Source: Plotosus lineatus (taxonomy: Eukaryota; Chordata; Actinopteri; Siluriformes; Plotosidae). From it: 64,000 bases of DNA. This document shows, piece after piece, positions 40,105 to 54,300 of this stretch (the first letter of the stretch is position 1; the number at the start of each line of letters is the position of its first letter). The DNA lies in assembly GCA_024760905.1 (NCBI GenBank), contig CM045738.1, positions 48,367,297-48,431,296 of the forward strand, given 5' to 3'. The position numbers and the translations under genes are program-made. The notes under the pieces were generated by a model that was given only the letters and a program-made list of their open reading frames with translations, made no database searches and was not told where the DNA came from.

Positions 40105-43100
40105 CTGTGTGTGAGAGACAATGGATGACGATCAGACCTGTGAGTTTGGTGTAAGCCTCCATGTCATCGATGGCGTTTGAAATACTGTACATCTTTCCTG
40201 ATGAGCCTCGGATCTGAATATAAGGATCGGCTTTCACCAAAGCTTCGGTTATCCTGACAAACACACACACACAAACACACACACACTTTTCTAGCAAACA
40301 TCACACTTCAATATCTGTGATGAAATCATAACCACTCAAGTTTAATTAAAAAAAAAATGGAAACAGGGCTGCAATATTGTCATCATCATCATCATCATCA
40401 TTTTCCGCTTAATCCAGGGTCGGGTCGTGGGGGCAGCAACCTAAGCAAAGAAGTCCAGACATCCCCCTCCCCAGCCACTTCCTCTAGCTCTTCCGGGAAA
40501 CGCAGAAGCAATCACAGACCAGCTGAGAGACATGAGCCCTCTGGCTTGTTCTGAGTCAACCCCGAGATCTCTTTCCGGTCGGACATGCCTGAAACACCAC
40601 AACAGGGAGGCGTTCGAGAGGCGTTCTAACCAAATGCCTGAGCCACCCTAACTGGATCCTTCCTCTCAACACAGAGGAGCAGCAGTTCTACTCCAAGCTC
40701 CTTCTGGATGGCTGAGCTTCTCACCTTATCTCTAAGGGAGAGCCCCGCCCACCCTGCGAAAGAAGCTCATTTCAGCCATTTGTATCCGCGATCTTGTTCT
40801 TTCGGTCACTACCCAAAGCTCATGACTATAGAAACTGTATATTATCCAATTATGAATATTTAACCATTTTACATTAACAAAACGGTGGGAAGTACGAGTG
40901 GGATTGAGATGAGACCGGAAATAAACTCTGGACCATAAAAGGATTTAATCCGCTAATTTGACAGGTGTTATTCCACAGACTACACAGATTTCACCAACGA
41001 CACAATGGGGTGCTCTCTTTTATTTTCTTTGAATAAATTATTCAATCTCAATGTATAGAATATTCAGATTGAGAATTCTGATTTACTGCAAACACAGCAA
41101 TACTTTAAATTAAAAAAAAAAAAACCCTCATTTACTATAAATTATTTGAATATTGTATATAGTGAGTGAGTCGCCGTGTTAATCACTACCCACTGTGGTG
41201 ATTATACTCACATGATGTCCATGAGATTGCCCACTTTGTGTTGGTACGCCCGGCGATGCAGACAGTTCCGCGTGTGAAACATGTCGTATAAATCACCTAC
41301 TTCCTGTTAGGAAGGTGAAAACAAACAAAACTAAAAATCCTGTGAGATTATACAGTAATTACATTATTATTACCCATGAATGGATCAAAAATCCAGTTTC
41401 TACTTTTCTTCTTTAAAAAAATTATAAATTACTTCAAATTAGAAGAAAGGGAATGATTCCCTGATGCTTCATGCACATATTTACACATGCACTGTACGGC
41501 CGAGGTTCAACTGCCTACATAACAAAAACAGAGTCCTTTCCCAAAACATAGTTCTGAAGTTTCTAAAACAAGGTCAGGATGAAGACAAAACGAACTCATG
41601 TGCCCTGACGAGGTTTCTATTTTCACATCACTCATGATGGGGGGAGGGACAACAGCCTCTTCCTCAACCTAAAGTTTTCATGTAAGTACTGGAGAGGTCC
41701 AGGTTCACCTACTTTAGACTCAAACCTTGAGACATACTGTACTGAAAGCTTTGGCAAAAAAAAAAACCAAAAAAACACCCCACACTCTAGAAATGAAGAT
41801 GCAAAGTATTGTGGGAACGAACCGTACCTTGTCCCTGGTGCAGATGTGCTTCATGCCATTCACCTCACACACTCGAGCAAACTTGAGGAAGCGACGATAA
41901 TCAAAGACATTCTGGACGCCCAGGTGATAGCAATCTCTGTATATGTGTTTAAAAAAAAAAAGCATATAACAGATAAGTCAATCAGTCAGTGATGATCTCA
42001 CAGTGTGTGTAGGTCACATTGGTGGGACATTAATGGCAGAGACAATGGGACAGAGGGACACTGAGCCTGGCCAAAAGTGAAGCGCTACACTACTAAGTGG
42101 TTGACTCTACATTTTACTACGTTAATACTGTATTAATGATTATGAAAAACTTAATTTTTTTACTGTGATATTGATTGATAATAAAATGTACTGTAAACAT
42201 TATACAACATACTTATAAAAACACCTTTAAATGCATTCTCTTTGAAACATACAGCACTGTAGTTTTCAAAAATGCCCTCAGTGTGTTTCAGCCCCTTGCT
42301 AAAGGGTTGTGTAAGGAAGGGCAGCCGACGTAAAAACCGATGAACCAAATCAAACGTGCGCATCATTTGCTGTGGCGACCCCTGATAAAGGGAAAAGCAG
42401 AAAGGAAAATAAGAAGAAACTGCAACGCTTGTGATGACTCTTAGTGAATTCTGCATAGAATATACAGTCACCCTCTACTTACGAAAACCTCCGAATACGA
42501 AAAATCCAGGTTACAAAAAACATTTTCCTAAATTTTTGTCCTCTTTTTATGAAAACAACCTCTTTTTACAAAAAGTGCCAAACGCGCAATTCAAAAATTC
42601 AAACGAGCCATTCAAACATTCAAACAATGCACGAGTTGCTCTCTCATTGGCTGACTCCCAACATCCCGCCCCGCTGGCCTCCCATTGGCCAGGAGGGAGC
42701 TGAACTGTACCCATACTTCCTGTTTGTCACACGCGTGAAGGAGAATTGAACAGGACTGTTGACTCGTGAGTTTTTTTGAGAGTGATCATTGCAGTGTTAC
42801 ATTTCTTTATCTATCATGGACCCCAAGAAAGTGATTCTCGGTGACACAGAAAAGAAGCGGGCTCCGTTATCAAAGTGAAGCAGGAGATAATAAAAAAATA
42901 CGAAAGTGGGATGCGGTTGAGCGAAATCACAAAGGAGTATGGCTGAAACCCCTCTACAATCGGAACGATATTGAAGCAGAAGGAGACCTTAAAAGCGGAG
43001 ATACAGTGGCTGAGCCGATTATTTCGGAAAAAGCAACCGCCATATTTAAGGACTTTGTGAAGGAGGGTGGAGGTGGGGGTTCTTCAGACCAGCAACCCCT

Positions 43101-44458
43101 GGACCTTAAAGCATTGCATTGGTGGTTCAAGAGATTTAAAAAAAGGTAAATAATTTTCTTTCACTTTTAACACATATTTCATACAAAATTTGTCATTTTT
43201 ATCAGTTTTAAAGGGTTTATGGGGTAGTCTTGGGAGCCTTGGAACAAATCACGCGTTTTACATGTAAAATGCACCTCTACTTACGAAAACCCCAGTTATG
43301 AAAAATGCACTGGAATGGAAAATGGAATTTCATAAGTAGCGCGCCGACTGAATATTCATTTATGTCAACAAACAAAAATAAACATCACGACAATTTCATC
43401 TATTATTTCATAGCACTTATATCTGATATCTTTAATACTTCCATGGAATATTCTACTCAAAATAGAAAAAATGTTTGTGATGACAGTTATAGTCTGACAA
43501 AATATGTGTCACAGAATGGTTACAACGGTCACTTTGTCTTGATTCTTTTGCACTGATGTGAGTCACCAGCAGAACGGAGAGTTCTCTTTCTTTTCTGGAT
43601 TCGGGTCTTCATTCATTTTACAACTCTTTTTGCTTTCTCTAATTTCAGTAACTATACAGATGTCTGCAGTTCTTATTCATGCTTTTTCTGTTTTTCTTGT
43701 TTCAGTTGTTTTATATGTTTCTTGTATGTGGCGAAAGCGCTCATACATGCTTTCTTCATTGTTGTTGAGACTTTGAAATCTGTGCTTTTCATCCTTGTTT
43801 TGACACAGCTTCATAGTTGACAACAGTCATTCTGGTCCTATATTTTGGAATCGGGGGATACTGAGAACGACTGCTATTTTTTCTGCCGCGCAACGTGCGA
43901 TCGCACCGCCTGACCCCAGCAGGTCTGTCAGAGCCGAATGGCCCGTGAAAGTAAGCGTAGGTAGATCGAATTCCCGATGTTACGAGTTCTTATGTGAAAA
44001 TCACACCACAAGAAATGACAAACCGTCACGTATGTGTGCAGTACCGCGAACCGAGCCAGTAACGCGAACCGCCTACGCAGCCATCAAGACGAACATACCG
44101 GGATACCCTTACCCCCCCCCCCAAAGAAATCTCAACGTATTTACATAATTTGGAAAAATTATTAAATTTAGTCCTGAAAAACCCGAGCTTCCAGCACATG
44201 CCTGAAAACTTGGCTATGTAATCCTGTGATTCAACGCAGTCACAGCCACACGGCAGTATGCATGGTAGATTGCACTGATCTGAGCAGATGAACACCTCTA
44301 TCAACCCCCCCCGCCGAAAATTTACAACTAATTTATACGAATTAGAAAACTAGTTAATTCAGTCTTGGGAAAACCGGAATTTCCGGCATATGCTGGGAAA
44401 AATGCAGCCATGCGTCTGTGTATATAACTGTACGTATATATGTACACATGCGCGCACG

Positions 44459-44527
<69 letters not shown>

Positions 44528-47168
44528 ATACAAGTTATTATTATTATTCACTGAAACAGGCTCCAACCTCCCTGTGATCCTTATAGAAGCAGGTGGTTCG
44601 GTGAAAGAATACATTTGGATTTTTTTTAATCTTCACCACATCCAAATATAATTCTCACCCTGGGGACACTTGGAGGTGGACAAACTCACCTTGCAAAATA
44701 ATCCCACTTATCCACATCGATACCGGTCCTCTTATTTGCGACAATCTCATACAGGAAGGATTTCTGCTTGGGTCTGCCTTTGTACGGCCACTAACAAAGG
44801 AAAAGAAACATCAATCACACTGTAATCACGTCTGTGAGAAGATACAACACACACACACACACACACACGCGCGCGACCTCCTTATTGTGTGAGTCCAGCG
44901 GGACCTCCTTATTGTGTGAGTCCAGCGGCCCAATAATCAGCTCTTTAATGAAGATGAGGTCATGAGGGAGAGAGAGGCCGTGCTCCTTCATCACATCTTC
45001 CAGATTATTCTTTTTCAACAGATGTTCAAACATCTCTACAGACGCCTGCTCGTGCTGCAGGGGGCGAAAGAGTTCACACGCTGCATTATAAACATGGCTT
45101 TATTTGTATGTGTAGAAAGTAACTGTGGTGGCTTATTGCTGTGTGTTTTATATTCATATTAATCCGCCACCCAGGTTCAGGGTTGTACCTTCCATTTCAG
45201 TGCCGGTCGGACCTTCGGGATGAACATTGCATCAAACATGTGAGAAAAAGGACCATGACCTGCAAAAGATAAAAAGGTCAGCCATTTTTATTGGTGCTTT
45301 TATATGGTTGCTTTGCGATTAAAAGGGGGAACAAGTGCGTAGGTTGGTCTGACCGTGGGGTGGGGGGGGTGCACATCTCGGTTGACCGGAACCCGAGTCC
45401 CAGGGGCTATAGGCCTAAGCCTTAAAGGGGAAATGAAACGTCGACTAAATAAGTTGGCGGTAGCTTAAGTATAGTTTATTGAAGCAATTGTGGCTTAAAT
45501 TTTATATCATAAATAAACCATTGCACACACAGCGCTTTTCTTTTATGTGCTTGTCGACCCGAAAGCCGCCATTACTAAGTGCCCGCCTACACAAAGTTAC
45601 CGTGACGTCCCTAGGTTGGTACAAAGTACCACATGAAATATAGTGCATGCATATCACAGCATATTATATGATATAAACAACATGGAATCTCACGCCAACA
45701 ACACGCACAGTTTTTCAGCAGAAGACGATTCATCTATTACTCTCAGAAGACGAATCAAATATTATAGTTCAACCAAAAACATTCTCAAATATATTTCAAA
45801 CTACATCTGCAACTACATGTGCTCAATACATTTAGAAATTGAGATAAAGTTATTTATCTATTCAAAAGGCACAAACAAATATTAATACATATTTACAGCA
45901 AAAAAAAATACTATTTTTTATATATTTTATTATTTTAATTTATTATATTTTTTATATTTATATTATTAAAATATATTTTATAAAAGTACTGAGCATGAGG
46001 CTGCAGATCCAGGCTGGATGGATTATGATTATTTTATCCATTCATTCTCTGTGCCTCAATGTTTGTGTTCTAACACATGTGCAGGAGCCGGAGGCGGGAC
46101 TAACAACCTGTGCTTTATTCTCACACGCGCAGGTCAGCTCGGGCGTGCACATGCGCAGTGCCCGTTACACGTTAACCTCCGGTTTACTTCCTGACTCTAG
46201 TCATGCGGAACTTATCTCCGATTTTCTGTTCAATAACAGTCATTAAGTTTATTTATACGATTTTGAATACACAATTTCTTGTCCAGCGGAACTCAACTCC
46301 TGCTGTGGGGGTGCATGTGCACCCTGTGCACCCCCCCCCAGCCTACGCCCTTGGGGAAGGACCTCGAAGTGAAGGAATCTTCCCACACTGTGGTCGACGA
46401 CCAATCGTGATCTTGTGCCACAGATATTTATATATAAATAAAAGCAGTTTGATTTCAGACACCACAATATTTTCCTTCTGACATACCCCAAGATCTGTCT
46501 ACGGAAAACAATCCGGGTGAGAACACTAAGCAAATCACACGCCAAAGCAAAACCTTCGGTGCAGAATCTCCGCAGGGAACAGCAGAACCTTGATACTGAC
46601 TTTAGACCAGATATGAAGATACGATTTCCAAAAGCCTGCGCTTCACGTTCATCACCGGGAGAAGCAACCACTCTATCGGCAGTTCTTGATGCCTAGGTAA
46701 TCCTCTCGCAAGTTTCCCACTTAAAATTCTTTGAGGGAAGCGGTGGGCAATATCGAGATTCACTTTAGTAGATCCCTGACAGTTTTTATCTTGTTATAGC
46801 TAATATTTTAAATGATTTTAATTCATATTACTCAAAATAAAAACTTTATCATGGCATGACGGGGCGCAGTGCTTAGCACTCCCAGGCTTGGAGTGTTTGT
46901 GTGGGTTTCCTAGAGATACCCCAGTTTATTCCCACGGTCCAACAACATGCACAGTATCCTAAATGACTATTCCAAATTGCCCCGAGGTGTGATTGGGAAT
47001 GTAACTGGCTGTATGTGTGCCCTGCAATTGTCTGGTGAGCTGTTTAGAGTGTCGGCTGAGATGGGCAACAGAATCCCGATGACCCTGATTAGGATAAAGT
47101 GGCTTCAAAAATGAATTCATTTTATCATTAAAATTAACCCATTTAATACCTAAATGAAGACAGGATGA

Positions 47169-47209
<41 letters not shown>

Positions 47210-48445
47210 ATCTTTACCAAGGTCATGGCACAATCCAGCAATCTGTACACACAGGATGTCCTGTTTAGTGATGAGGAGCTCAGGCTGTTTCTCGTTCAGA
47301 GCCTGGATCAGACAACCTGCTAAATATCCAACACTGAGAACAAACAAACAAACAAAATCAAATTAAAAACCCAAAGGATGAGAAATCCCAGAGCTTCTGG
47401 GTGATCACCAGGGGCCGGTTGTTCAAAACACGGTTATTTTTTTAACCACTGTCTAAGTAGAGTTAACCGACCGTTAAATTTAACGCTGCCGTTATCTTGT
47501 TGTTGAAAACCGGGTGAACTTTAACCGAGTGTTAACGTGACGTTAAAGTTAACACACCTAAGGGCCGCCGTGACATTTTTAACAGTGTGGTTAACTTACA
47601 AGATGGCGTTCATGGCTAACGCTGCGTTCATGATGCCGCATCAGCGGGGGTGGATTCTTATAAATATTATTAATATTATAGTTCAACCAAAAACATTCTC
47701 AAATATATTTCAAACTACATCTGCAACTACATGTGCTAAATACATTTACAAACTGAGATAAAGTTATTTATCTATTCCAAGGCACAAACAAATATTAATA
47801 CATATTTACAGCACAAAAAAATACTATTTTTATATATATTTTATTATTTTTATTAAAATATATTTTATAAAAGTCCTGATCATGAGGCTGCAGATCCAGG
47901 CTGGATGGATTATGATTATTTCATCCATTCATTCTCTGTGCCTCAATGTTTGTGTTCTAACACATGTGCAGGAGCCGGAGGCGGGACTAACAAACTGTGC
48001 TTTATTCTCACACTCGCACTTTGTTTGATTGACAGTGTTCAGCTATTATTGCTTACTGATAATATTATGTTTGTTGATTGGTCAGCTCGGGCGTGCACAT
48101 GCGCAGTGCCCGTTACACGTTAACTTCCGGTTTACTTCCTGACTCTAGTCATGCGGAACTTATCCCCGACTTTCTCCTCAATAACACTCATTAAGTTTAT
48201 TTATGCATAAAACGCATGCATTATTGTTGATCGACATTTTTATAATATTAAAAAGCATACGGACATCTTACCCCTCCCTCTAGCGTATGTTTTGTACGCT
48301 TAGGAAAATGTTGAAAATGTTGAATGACTCTCAATAATTTTTTTTTACTTTTAACACACATTTCATACAAAATTGGTGTACTTTTATCATTTTGAAAGGG
48401 TTTATGGGGTAGTCTTGGAACGAATCACACGTTTTACATGTAAAA

Positions 48446-48496
<51 letters not shown>

Positions 48497-48720
48497 ACAG
48501 TCGGCCCCCTACCTACGAAATTAATCGGTTCCAGAGCCTTTTTCGTAATGCAGGGATTTCGTCAGTAGGGGTCACATTTTACATGTTAAACACCTAATTC
48601 GTTCCAAGGCTCTAGTCTTTGGACTGGCTAAACCCCATAAACTTTATTAATAAAATTTATTGACATATTAAACCATTTTATTAACATTTATTAATTAAAT
48701 CATTATTAAACATTTTTTAT

Positions 48721-48756
<36 letters not shown>

Positions 48757-49190
48757 GTCTCTCTTTCTCTCTCTCTCTTGCATTGCGGGCCACGCCCACA
48801 AGACATGGAATTCAAAGTGCATTCCCTGCTTGACAAACTCAACTTTAATTTGATTCGTTGAGGGATCGGAATTCCAGATGAGCTCAAATGCGCCCACATT
48901 TATTAAACGTTTACTGAATTAAACAACTTAAAAAAACTAAACTAAAAACTAAAGCAGGAGCTTCCTTCTGTCTCGATCTGGGAGGCCAGCGTAGCGGGAT
49001 GTTTCAGAGACAGCCAATGAGAGAGCAACTTGCGCATCCATGTGAAATTTTGATTTGCATGTTTGAATTTCTTTTCGTAAGAGGGGCTTGTCTTCGTATC
49101 CCGGGGACGGAAACTTAGGAAAATGATCCTCGTAACCCGGGGATTTTGTACCCAGGGGTCTTCATAAGTAGGGGGCCGACTGCATATATT

Positions 49191-49234
<44 letters not shown>

Positions 49235-49732
49235 ATGTGTATATATGTATATACACACACACACTGTATATACATATACAAAAAATATTTAAAACACGAA
49301 TATATATAAATTACAGAAAGGCACAGTCATTCACGGGAGTTACGTTCCAACGTTCCACCCCTGCACAGATCCCGAAGTCGGTGAATTATTGATGCAGTTT
49401 TAAAACCCTATGCATGATATTACATCTGCTAAAATATATATAGATGGGTTAACTGCAGAGGAAATCATTTCCCTTAAGGGATTACTACAATAAATAAAAA
49501 CCAAAATAACACTACATCATGTATTTACATACATCACACAGGGATCTACTCCACATGAGCGCACATGCATAGCAGAGAGCATTTAAAGCAAAACACTTCT
49601 GTGTTTTTATACACTCTTCTTGCTTTGGAGCATGAATAGCACCCCTGCGTGAGGATTTGTTTTCTTGTTTGTTATACATTTATATTCATACGTATATTTT
49701 ATATATATAATATACATAATATATATTTTATC

Positions 49733-49765
<33 letters not shown>

Positions 49766-50255
49766 CCGATGGAGTGTTCAAATCGGTTGTGGGCAGCTCC
49801 CGGAAACACCATGTATGTGGTACCCAGTTGTTTGATGTGGCGCAGCCGCTGGAACTGAGGGGTGTCAATGATGCGCACCAGCAAGGGGTGAAGTACGATG
49901 TGGCCGTGAATCGGATCGTTAAAAACCTGAGAAGAAAACTATTATTATTAATCCTGTTCACCTTTCAGAACTGACTGTACAGTTCTTCCTCTCCCCCCCT
50001 CCTGCCCCCTTCCCAATTAAGAAACAAGTATGAAAGAAAACAATCCCAGGAATAACTGTCCAGGAAAATGTGTTACAGGAAATGTCTTCCTAAACCCGTT
50101 TCCTCAGTTTCTCATGTACCTTCATGTGCTCCAGTGGGAGCTTCAAGAGTTCATGGAGACATTGGAGAAGCTCCAGCCTGGTGCCCAATGGCCTGGGGGA
50201 GAGAAGTAGAGAGGAAGAATGACATTCATTTCAGACACATCACTAATCCTCTTGT

Positions 50256-50300
<45 letters not shown>

Positions 50301-51321
50301 CACACCACACACCCACAGTCTCACGTTCACAGAGACACACCCTTAAAGGGTACCTGTACCCAAAATTGACAGCGTTAAAAAAAGATCCACCATACCTTAT
50401 TATTAACTTTTAAACATCACGTGATGTTGGTAGGTTATGTATAAGTCCACATTTCCTTTTCTTCTATATGACATTCCTTGCTCATGAAGGTTGAGCGCGC
50501 AGACATGTTGACAGTCGTATCACCAATTGCAGAATGTCAGTATATTTTCCTCAAGCAATTCATGTTCTTTACAACAATAGCACTCCTGATCGTTTTTTTG
50601 ACGCACGCATTTTCCACAAGAGCACCAAATATTTGTTGGTTGTTTGCTACGATTTTCCCGTGTAAGAGCTTCTGCCAACTGTCCAATATCGTCCTCTGAG
50701 TCGTCAATTTCCTGGTCCAATTTCACTAAATGTGGATAGTCTTTCTTCAGTGGTTCATATAAATAACCTTCTGCTCCTTCTACGACATTGTCTTCGTCCA
50801 TGGTTTAAAAAAAAATAGTACTATAATGTCTGTTTCTTTCCAATTTTCCGTGAGCTTGTGTTGTTGTGTCAGGTATATAGCCATAGGTTTACATTGCAAT
50901 CTCGCAGTTCCAGTGGAGGCTTTGTCAACGATGTGACGTCACAGGAAATGCGACGCTGCAAAACTCCTGTGCTCTGAAACTTGACGTTAGTGAAGCCCTT
51001 AAATCGCTGAAAGCTGGTTTGTGAGAAAATATAATAAACGCCTTATAGGTGTATTGTCACGAGCTATACACAATAAATCAAATTAGGGATATGAGCGCTT
51101 TCACTACAGGTACCCTTTAAACACTCTCTCGCTCTCTCATACATACACACACAGTCTCACATTCACACAGACACACTCTTAAACACTCTCTCACTCCATC
51201 TCTCTCTCACTCTCACACGTTCACTCACTCTATGCCCATCTTCGCCAACTGCAAATCAGTGAGATATTGCAACCCAACTCCTGTTATCTTCTGTTCTGGA
51301 AATGCAAACAGCAAGGGTCAT

Positions 51322-51360
<39 letters not shown>

Positions 51361-54300
51361 AGAGAAAATATGCGAGTACAGTGTGTTTCCAACAAGCCAA
51401 AAGGAAAAGAAGTGTGTTTCCTACAAGGGCAGTGGTGACCTGGTGGTAAAGGGCACTGGATCACTGATCCTAAGATTGGTGGTTCAAGTCCCACTCTCCA
51501 CAAGGTTGTCACTGTCCTCCCAGTGCTCTAACTGGGTTATCAAAGGCGGGCCGTGTCTGTCACTGTCTATGGTGAGGTTCATGTAAAAGAACCATTGCTG
51601 ACTTTTGTAAAGAGGAGCTGCAAAGCCATCAGTGTGTTTCTGTCCCTTGTTAAAGGGTTGTGTCAGGAAGGCCAGCCAACGTAAAAATCTATGCAAAACC
51701 AAACATGCAAATCAGATGATTCACTGTGGTGACCCCTGGAAAAAGGGAAAAGCAGAAAGGAAAACAAGAAGTGTTTCCAACAAGGGATGAATGGCCAGTC
51801 TCTTTTCTCTGTTTATCAGACTCTGGTAAAGAGGAAGATGAGGGGAGCATCAGTTCCTCAATCATCACTTCCTGTATCTGTGCAGCCACCATCACAGAAA
51901 CCACTTCAGCCACTGGAACACATCAATGTGCACAACATCTGTTTATCTACATCACACTGCTGGATTAAACCTGAAAACCCGACGATAACCCGGGGGATGG
52001 GCAAAGACTCGAACCCAGACCCAGAGGTGGACATTCATGATGATTTTTTTATGTATTGGGTTTAATTTCATAACGTTTCAGTTTACCTGGGTTTACCTGG
52101 ATCCGGGCCGTTTAACAAGTCCATAACAGACTTTTCAGGGCTCTTCTTGTCCTTTAGTTGTTCGACTTTTCCTTCAGTCTTTGGTGCAATATATGGTGAT
52201 ACTTCTTCAATTCTTGTACATGTGGTGCGTTGTAACTTGCAAAACTTGAATCTAAATTGATATTTTTGTGCTTATGTGTGAAGTGCAGCCAATAACAAAT
52301 TTCTTCTCAAGTAAATGATTCGTCATTCTTTGTGCAACTTAACACTATGTATCCGCACAGCTATTTAGTTTACTTGTATACTAGTTTACAAGCCAGTGTT
52401 CACCCTCACGCCTAGCCCAAGCCCGGATAAATGCAGAGGGTTGCGACAGGAAGGGCATCCGGCATAAAACTTCTGCCAAAATTCTCATGCAAATGATCAA
52501 AACGAAATTCATAGCGGATCGGTCGAGGCCCGGGTTAACAACGACCGCCATCAGTGCTGTTAACCAACAGGGTGCTGGTGGAAATTGGACTACTGTTAGT
52601 CGAAGAAGGAGAGGCAGGAGGCGTGTCCGTAGGCGGCGAGAGAAGAGGAAAAGCATGAGTCTAGGACTGAGAGTAGGGACTTTGAATGTTGGAACTATGA
52701 AAGAAAAAGCTAGAGGGCTGGCTGACATGATGCAGAGGAGGAAGGTGGACATACTGTGTGTTCAGGAGACCAGGTGGAAAGGTAGCAAGGCTAGAAGCTT
52801 AGGAGCAGGGTTTAAGCTGTTTTATCATGGTGTGGATGGGAAGAGAAATGGAGTAGGAGTGTGATGCAGGGTACCCACAGAGGTGAAAGAGTGGTCATTG
52901 GTGCAGACAAAAGGAAAAGTAGATAAGGAGACTTGGTGGTGGAATGAGGAAGTGCAAGAGTGTGTACAAAAGAAGAGGTTAGCTGAGAAGACGTGGAACA
53001 TTGAGAGGACCGAAGAGAGTAAACAGGAGTACAGGGAGACACAGCGTAAGGCCAAAGTAGCAGTGTCGAAGGCCAAACAGAGGGCATGATGACTTGTATG
53101 CTAGGTTGAACAGTAAGGAGGGAGAAAATGATTTATACAGGTTAGCACAGCAGAGAAATAGAGATGGGAAAGATGTGCAGCAGGTTAGAGTGATTAAGGA
53201 CAGAGAGGGAAATGTATTGACTGATGACAGAAGTGTGCTGGGAAGATGGAAAGAATACTTTGAAGAGCTGATGAATGAGGAAAATGAGACGGAAAAAGGA
53301 GTAGAAGAGGTGACCATTGAGGACCAGGAAGTTATGGAAACGAATAGTGGAAGCTCGACTAATCGCAGAGGTCAGCATTTGTGAACAACAGTTTGGTTTC
53401 ATGCCAAGAAAGAGCACCACAGAAGCAGTGTTTGCTTTGAGGAAGTTGATAGAGAAGTACAGAGAAGGTCAGAGGGAGCTGCATTGTACCTTTGTGGATC
53501 TGGAGAAAGCATATGACAGGGTGCCGAGAGAAGAACTGTGGTATTGCATGAGGAAGTCTGGAGTGGCAAAGTAGTATGTTAGAGTGGTGCAGGACATGTA
53601 TGAGAGATGTAAGACAGTGGTGAGGTGTGCTGTCGGTGTGACAGAAGAGTCCAAGGTGGAGGTGGGACTGCATCAAGGTTCAGCTCTCAGCCCCTTCTTG
53701 TTTGCTATGGTGATGGACAGGCTGACAGACGAGGTTAGACAAGAATCTCCATGGACTATGATGTTTGCAGATGACATTGTGATCTGTAATGAGAGCAGAG
53801 AACAAGTGCAGGAAAATCTAGAGTGGTGATGTATGCCCTGGAAAGCAGAGAAATGAAGGTTAGCCTCAGTAAGACAGAATACATGTGTGTGAACGAAAAG
53901 GACCCAAGAGGAACGGTGAGGTTACAGGGAACAGAGATAAAGAAGGTGGAGGATTTTAAGTACTTAGGCTCAACAATCCAGAGCAATGGAGAGTGTGGAA
54001 AGAGGTGAAGAAGCGTGTGCAGGCAGGTTGGAATGGTTGGAGAGAAGTGTCCGGTGTGATGTCTGATAGGAAGGTATCGGCAAGAATGAAAGGAAAAGTG
54101 TACAAGACGGTGTTGAGGCCAGCGATGTTGTATGGTTTAGAGACAGTGGCCCTGGGGAAAAGACAGGAGGCAGAGCTGGAGGAAGCAGAGATGAAAATGT
54201 TGAGGTTCTCTTTGGGAGTAACGAGGATGGATAGGATCAGGAATGGGTACATCAGAGGGACGGCACATGTAAGATGTTTTGGAGACAAAGTCAGAGAGGC

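Noticed and set aside
43558..43776. 72-codon hydrophobic ORF
   Set aside because: No splice context, no family resemblance, and it lies beside a decayed transposon in samhd1 intron 8.
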